Source: Acanthacorydalis orientalis (taxonomy: Eukaryota > Arthropoda > Insecta > Megaloptera > Corydalidae). From it: a stretch of 64,000 nt of DNA. The notes beneath the pieces were generated by a model. It did not search any database. It had not been told where the DNA came from and saw nothing but the letters and a program-made list of their open reading frames with translations. The stretch covers positions 38,248,456-38,312,455 of the forward strand of contig CM068318.1 in NCBI GenBank assembly GCA_034766995.1, in the 5' to 3' direction. The translations under genes were made by a program, and so were the position numbers. Below are positions 58,561 to 64,000 of the stretch, in pieces (within the stretch, counting starts at the first letter, position 1; each line of letters begins with the position of its first letter).

Positions 58561-60072
58561 TTAATCATTTTTATATATCGTAATAATCATTTCTGACGAC
58601 TTCGATGATGAAGTAGTGAAAACTTCAATGATGAAAGTAAAATTAGTCACAGTGTTAAATTTGTTTTGTAATAGACAATCAATTGTTTAAACAATTCAGT
58701 ATAAAGAAAATAATTTTCATCCTTTTGGAAAAAATATGCAGTTGAAAAAATAAAACTCTTCTGTTTTTATGTATGTAGATACTCTTCCATATTCTTCCAT
58801 GAGATTATAGTACTTTTTACTTGATTCAAGTAATGCTCATTAGAAGACAATAATATACTTTCAAATAATATGAGAAACAAAACGCCCCTAACATTTTTAA
58901 ATGGTTGCTGGGAGGAAGATGTTCTGCCTCCATTAAGAGTCGCTAGTTAAACTGAATAAGAAATTTGAAAATTTTTAAAAGGCTAGTAAAGATAATCAAA
59001 TGAGTGCATCCGGCAGTAGTGAAAACAATTATGATATATTGATTATTTATGATTCAAAGCTCTGTGCTCATAAAGATACAACTTAGAAAATAATTGTTTT
59101 AAATGAACTAATAAATAACAATATTAATTATTCGAAAAAATAAAATAGGAGAAAACTAAACTCCGAAATTCACGTTGCCCGTTTTTATAGTTCGGAACTA
59201 GACCAGAAGTTTACGTTTCAAAAAATACCAAATCTTCCTCTCCCTCACCAACACAGAAAGTATTTATTTAATGGTACCGCTTTATTTTGTAACCACTCTT
59301 ATAGATTAAGAGATATTTAATTGATCCTTATCTATCTTGTATGTTCCAACTAAACTTTTCAACAAACTTCTGATAAAGATAGTTAATTATTCATAAACAT
59401 TACATTTCGTATTTCCATCTTTCTTTTACTTGTTATCACTCTAAAGGGGATAGATCTGTTGAAAAAAATATTTTGTTTTCTCTCAATCTTCTATTAGAAA
59501 TTTGTAGATTGAAATTATCATTCTTTATATCTTACGATTATATTATTTGATAACAGAATAATAAAAAAAGTACTTAATCAAAATATTAGTATAAATATTA
59601 ATACCTTCTACTGCAAATTATGCCCAGTCCACAACTTAATTTTTCTTAGTTTCATAAATTAGTGGATAGATAACATAGAAACTCATACCTTTATTTCTCA
59701 AACAGTTTGTTATTAGTAAACAGCAATATTTATTTCATAAATTTACATTGAATGCTCTTTGTTGTAAATTATATATATGTAATAAAAATAAAAAAGTTGT
59801 ACTGAAATTCCTTTATAACGCTTAACCAAAAATTACAGTTCTAGTATTTGAATGAAAAAAGTATATATTTGAACATAAAGTTAATATATAAGACAACAAT
59901 ATATTACACTGGAATTATATATTTATCCTCATCTATCTTCCGGTATAGTTGTGTGCACTAATAATCTTGAAGTATATGATACTTCTCAAAACACTCCAGA
60001 AGATGAAGTACTATTTGGCATCGTTTGCATTGCCAGATTGTTTATATATATATATATATATTTTCTTCGTAG
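58561..60072. other. AT-rich stretch with weak dispersed repeat
   Basis: 59370-59530 resembles 25070-25230 (GATAGTTAATTATTCATAAA, CATTACATTTCGT, GATAGATCT). Otherwise no gene or element was recognised. Confidence 0.4.
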
Positions 60073-60196
60073 TTAAAACCCGTCTTCTCACTCATCAACT
60101 CATCAAACATTCTTGACGAGTGCAGCTCGTCATTACCTACTTTGGTACAGAAAGCTTATGACGAGCTGGACTCATCATTTCAATAGAAGGGGTTAA
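60073..60196. mobile_element. Tiny piggyBac-like element with palindromic repeats
   Basis: About 120 bp between TTAA sites (60073-60076 and 60193-60196), with ends AACCCGTC and, inverted, CCCCTTCT. Inside, TGACGAGTGCAGCTCGTCAT and ATGACGAGCTGGACTCATCA are near-palindromic and similar to each other, like the subterminal repeats of piggyBac-type elements. No coding content. Confidence 0.5.
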
Positions 60197-60419
60197 TATA
60201 GACTCAACAAATGATGTGGAAGATAAGTTCGATATTAAAAAAAAGCGTAGAGAAAACGTCCATTTCAAAAATCTATATTTGTATTTCGTGTAAAGGTTCA
60301 ATTGATTAGAATGCAACTAGAAGTTTGCATTTTATCTTTTAAGAATATGATTATATAAAAAAAAGTCTTGTAATGTTATATTTTCAAAACAGTTTTCCAT
60401 TTTTAGTATTCATATTTTT

Positions 60420-60540
60420 TTCAGCAAAAATTTTTCCGGTCCAAAATGTTCATTAAGTCGTTATTAGTCATTTTTAAATTGCTCTTATGCACATTTCGAT
60501 TGTTTATGGTGCTATTTCAAAACGCTAAAGAACAGAAATT
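60420..60540. repeat. Foldback element FB1, left arm only
   Basis: GGTCCAAAATGTTCATTAAG to GTGCTATTTCAAAACGCTAA then AGAACAG. Confidence 0.6.
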
Positions 60541-60593
60541 TTTTTTATTTTTGTGTATCAATTTTTCATTTATAGAATGAATACAAAGTATTA

Positions 60594-60964
60594 GGCGCAT
60601 AAATTAATTTGGTGCATTTTTATAGAAAATTAATTAATGTTTATTTACGGAAAAATAGAATACATTTCAATCCTCAAAATATCCGCCACAACATTTTCCC
60701 TCAAAGCTGCACAAGTTGTTTCCACGGCTTAGGCAGCATTTTTTTCATCTTGAATGCGAAAAGTATGCAATGCATAATATGTAGCTTTTCGGATGCCATC
60801 ATGGTCATTACTATTTTGTGAGGTTATGCCAATTGCTTGGCCACTATATATAGTGTTTTAAAATGTTAAGGTTGTCACTTTAAACTCCTAAAACCAAGAG
60901 AAAATATTTTAATTTAAAACAGAGTTATGATTCAATTTGAAGCTAATGAATTAATTTGTACACC
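60594..60964 (+). mobile_element. R1 MITE, copy E, internally deleted
   Basis: 371 bp between TA sites. The left end is GGCGCATAAATTAATTTGGT. The right end inverted is GGTGTACAAATTAATTCATT. About 150 bp of the body (from the CCCCATTATTTTG region through the GATGGCGGC region) is missing relative to copy B. Confidence 0.82.
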
Positions 60965-61068
60965 TAATAGAATTATACTTACGTTTAAAATAAAAAAATA
61001 TAATCTCACATTGTAAAATTAGCATTATTTATTCTTTTATTAATATGTTTCTAAATAATAGTTTTGTA

Positions 61069-61612
61069 TTATGTTGGTAGGAAAATAATTGCGGTTTTTG
61101 TTTTCTGAATTCTAATCTTATTTTTTTCAATGAAAGTGTCATTTCATATTGTTCATGTTAATATCATTTTAAAGTGCATTTTTAGGTCTATAGTTTGGTA
61201 ACATCGACTTCGTTTTTATTTATATTTTTTCTTCAAACTGGGCTATTGAATTAAAAATGGAAAAGAAGCAAGTAAGAGTTAATGTTATGTATGAGTACAA
61301 AACGGGTGGTAAAGCAGCAGAAACGGCTCGTAAACTAAACGATGCTTTTGGTTTGGGTACTGTTAAGGTGGTTCCAAAAATTTCGTGCTTGGGACGAGAG
61401 CCTTGAACACGAAGAAGGTCGCAGGCTTCCTTCTTCAGTTCATAATGACCAACTGATGACGTAGTTGAATCAGAATCACGCACAATTCGAGAGCTTGCAC
61501 AAAAGTTAGGCGTTAGTCATCCAACAGTTCTGGACCACTTAAAACAGCTAATGAAGAAACATGTGTATGAATTTAAAGGTCATAAACCGCAGTTCTTTTT
61601 CTACTAACCTAA
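61069..61612 (+). mobile_element. Internally deleted mariner (cecropia-like MITE), copy 4
   Basis: 544 bp between TA sites: TTATGTTGGTAGGAAAATAA at the left, CTACTAACCTAA at the right. The leader is followed by an N-terminal remnant starting ATGGAAAAGAAGCAAGTAAG (61257): YEYKTGGKAAETARKLNDAF, then frame damage, and SHPTVLDHLKQLMKK (about 61515-61560). It joins directly to HVYEFKGHKP and the 3' TIR. Confidence 0.87.
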
Positions 61613-62799
61613 TATATTAAGTTTAAATTTGATATTTATTTTTATTGAATAGATAAATAACTCTAACTTAAAATAAATGAATAGCTGTATTTTTAAATAC
61701 TTAAAAAAAATATACTATTTGTGATATCGCAGTTACTATTAATGTAATAACATTAACTGCATTAGTAAAAGGTTGATACTTTTTATATTAAATAATAGTT
61801 TTTTTCTATACACGTTCGTAACATTTTATGTTCATAATGTTTGTTAAATAGTTTTAAGTATAAATGAAAAATAATATACAAATCACATATCGCGCTAGCA
61901 AATGATACAGCAATTTAACAAAACTGCCATTTTGTGCACAGTAAAATAAAATGAATATCATGCTATTCAAATTAGAAATACAACACTAACGTTGTTACAA
62001 ACTGACCGCCTGAGAGTGCTTGTTACTTTTCTATTCGAAAAAATATGCAAATTTAAGTTTTTTAAATTACTTTTCCTGAAAGTTGAATTTTTTAAAAATG
62101 TTATTTGTCTAGACACCATTGCGATACGTTATATAAAAATATAAAAAAATGGAACACTAAAGATGATTTACCTCTACACAACAGTATGTACTTTTGTTAA
62201 TACGTCGTTTAAAATTTACTCTTAAGTCAACAAAATTAAATGTAGATTACTTTTTAGTGTTTGATCAATGTTAGATTTTGAAACAGTACTAGAAATTTGG
62301 AAATGAAAACGTAGTGCAAAAACTTAGGAGTGAGAATCTAGAACTTAACCTCAAACACGTTTTACAATGTCAAGGATTCTTGAGATATTATAAACTGGTG
62401 GTATCATAGTCTGACAGCGATCAAATCTGAACAGTATATATTGAGTATTCTTAAGAGGATTGTATCGTTACGAAAATAAATCACATAAGTATTATTTCAA
62501 CTAAAAAAATAGTACAATAATTATATACTAAGCTAAAGCAACAAGAGGTGACATTCCAATATTTTCCTGTAATATATTCAAAGGTTATTTCCAATACACA
62601 ACCAAAATTTTCTTCTAATCATCTATATTTTCAAAGATAATTTGGCATTGGTTCTTTTTCATTACTGTCTTAATATTAGCTTTATTTCCACATAAAACAT
62701 ATGCAAAGTGTATTATTTAATTATCGATATTTTCTATGAAAATATTGATAATTAATTATTTCACATTAGTGTCTCAACATCATGTTTTTTTTTGTCAGA
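61613..62799. other. AT-rich stretch, nothing recognised
   Basis: No gene, array or element end could be supported over 1.2 kb. Confidence 0.5.
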
Positions 62800-63003
62800 A
62801 TTTTTTTCGTACTTCACGAACTATAAACTTTTTCTGGACCAAAATATTCAGTAAATCACTATTGATCAGTTTTGATTGATTCTTATATGCATTTCGATGG
62901 AGATGCCATCATTTGAAGATTTCCAACGTACAGAATATATCTATATAAGCAACAATCAAAAATAATCAACAGTGATTTATTGAACATTTTGAACCAGAAA
63001 AAA
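62800..63003. repeat. Foldback element FB1, both arms, shortened centre
   Basis: Left arm TTCACGAACTATAAACTTTT to TCGATGGAGATGCCATCATT. Right arm ATAAGCAACAATCAAAAATA, ATTTATTGAACATTTTGAAC, to AGAAAAAAAT. Confidence 0.68.
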
Positions 63004-63012
63004 ATATATATA

Positions 63013-63137
63013 TATGGATATTTCGAGCAATTTCTGTTGCTTTATGTCTCAATTTAAACTCATACAACAAAATCGCGCGAATTTGTTTTTTCCATGACTA
63101 ATTTAAGAGTTTATATCTAACAATATTAAAGAATGAA

Positions 63138-63202
<65 letters not shown>

Positions 63203-63332
63203 TTGAAATCAGTAGTGCTAATTTCATTGTTTATAATGATGCATCACATGACTATAACAAATAACTGTAACTAGAAAAATCGGCGCCAAACTTAAAATGA
63301 TAAAAATCGCAATTATTTTGGCACCAACCTAA
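63013..63332 (-). pseudogene. 5' end of a cecropia/Hsmar1-like mariner, truncated
   Basis: About 320 bp. The TIR inverted is TTAGGTTGGTGCCAAAATAA next to TA at 63333. The leader matches that of the 21008 element (TGTTATAGTCATGTGATGCA) but carries an internal (TA)n array (63142-63200). The transposase start ATG is at 63095. After a small frame-shifting deletion in MEKK it would read QIRAILLYEFKLRHKATEIA then RNI and end. The rest of the gene and the 3' TIR are absent. Confidence 0.85.
63142..63200. repeat. (TA)n array inside a mariner leader
   Basis: TA run between two halves of the mariner 5' leader. Confidence 0.95.
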
Positions 63333-63639
63333 TATTTAAGTATGAATGAAAATAAAATCGTTATAAAATGGAGAATTCAGAATAAAATAATTATTATTTT
63401 TTCTTATCGAAAATGTTCTATAATTAATTATGGAATCTGACTGTATTAATACTCTTGTGCGGTCTTTATTTGCCTGTAAGTGGTAGGAAATAACGTAGTT
63501 ATTATCGATCAACAATGAACGAAAATAGAATATGAAAACAACAATCAGAAAAACTTCAATCAACGTTCTGCAACGTACACAAAGTACATATAAATAAAAT
63601 AACGTAAAAAAACAATTTTGCAAAAATCATATTATCTAA

Positions 63640-64000
63640 CGTGTAAACTTCCATGCATTGATATTTCAAACAGTCAGCGCAGTTACGAAAAAACCGCTAG
63701 CTTATCATTTTCTACATAAACGTTTTTGTATCCGACGTAATAACAAACATGACTGGTCTGTTAAAATACAGACCGCTTATTAAAACATATTAAGAATAAA
63801 CGTATGATACACAATGGCATTTGCAGACAAACTATCTGTACAACAATTACAACGCATCTAATTAAACATGATTGCGATATACGTATCACATAGTATTGTA
63901 CATGACTCGCATGCATATATAAGCTGTCTGTACACCAGAGCTGGCAAACAAAATATCCTTGAATCTGTTGCGTTTTATTCAAGTCTGTGGCTCGTTTGCG
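63640..64000. promoter_or_regulatory. Slightly CpG-richer right edge with TATA-like box
   Basis: GCATGCATATATAAGCTGTC (63911-63930) holds a TATA-like box followed by GC-richer sequence to the window end. The frame at 63761-63982 (minus) is not recognised. A promoter is possible but not supported beyond composition and the box. Confidence 0.2.

Noticed and set aside
60609..60821. 70-residue plus frame
   Set aside because: Lies inside R1 copy E and has no counterpart frame in the other copies.

Overview
This 64-kb window is eukaryotic nuclear DNA, most likely from an insect. It is very AT-rich and carries dozens of long (TA)n arrays. Nearly everything recognisable is a decayed class II (DNA) transposon or a short non-autonomous relative. 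The dense and varied mariner load, plus CpG-rich islands in an AT-rich background, would suit a hymenopteran (a bee or ant, say), but the sequence does not prove this. I could not support any intact host protein-coding gene, tRNA, rRNA or CRISPR array. The window is best read as intergenic or giant-intron sequence. One well-formed internal exon candidate (36702-36770) and several CpG-rich blocks that could be promoters or first exons are flagged.

Region by region. 1-650 is a CpG-rich block. 1-8.6 kb holds a mariner-derived MITE, a foldback element, a TATAAGG-rich MITE, two mariner/Tc1-type pseudogenes and a second mariner deletion derivative. 8.6-9.2 kb is CpG-rich, followed by TA arrays. 10-16.3 kb holds two full-length but broken mariners and a 5'-truncated third, with two hairpin elements between them. 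17.66-19.02 kb is a hAT element with matching TIRs and an 8-bp target duplication. 19.8-20.2 kb is another CpG-rich block. 21-29.2 kb holds a Hsmar1/cecropia-like mariner, a piggyBac-like end, two copies of a 0.5-kb TA-flanked MITE (family R1), and a nearly complete Tc1 element. 30.6-33 kb has a mariner deletion derivative, a hAT MITE and a foldback element. 33.2-33.9 kb has palindromes and a small broken zinc-finger-like reading frame. 35.2-37.75 kb is bracketed by GC-rich inverted termini and contains the exon candidate. 37.8-39 kb is a full-length mariner pseudogene. 39.9-46.6 kb holds more mariner MITEs, an R1 copy with an internal duplication, a four-unit tandem repeat fused to TA arrays, and a second Tc1 copy. 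47-53 kb has CpG-rich blocks and a 1.1-kb element with terminal inverted repeats of about 210 bp. 55.04-55.79 kb is a second hAT deletion derivative with an 8-bp target duplication. 56.7-63.4 kb holds three further mariner derivatives of the cecropia type, a mariner nested inside a foldback element, an R1 copy and a tiny piggyBac-like element.

How it fits together. Few or no autonomous transposases survive here: every transposase frame I could follow is interrupted. The window records repeated cycles of mariner/Tc1/hAT/piggyBac-like insertion, internal deletion into short non-autonomous forms, spread of those forms, and erosion by growth of (TA)n arrays, often exactly at a TA target site or element end. 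The most notable observations are a foldback family with about 16-18 copies, four mariner MITEs that appear to share one deletion junction, the 210-bp-TIR element, and the exon candidate inside the GC-rich-TIR interval.
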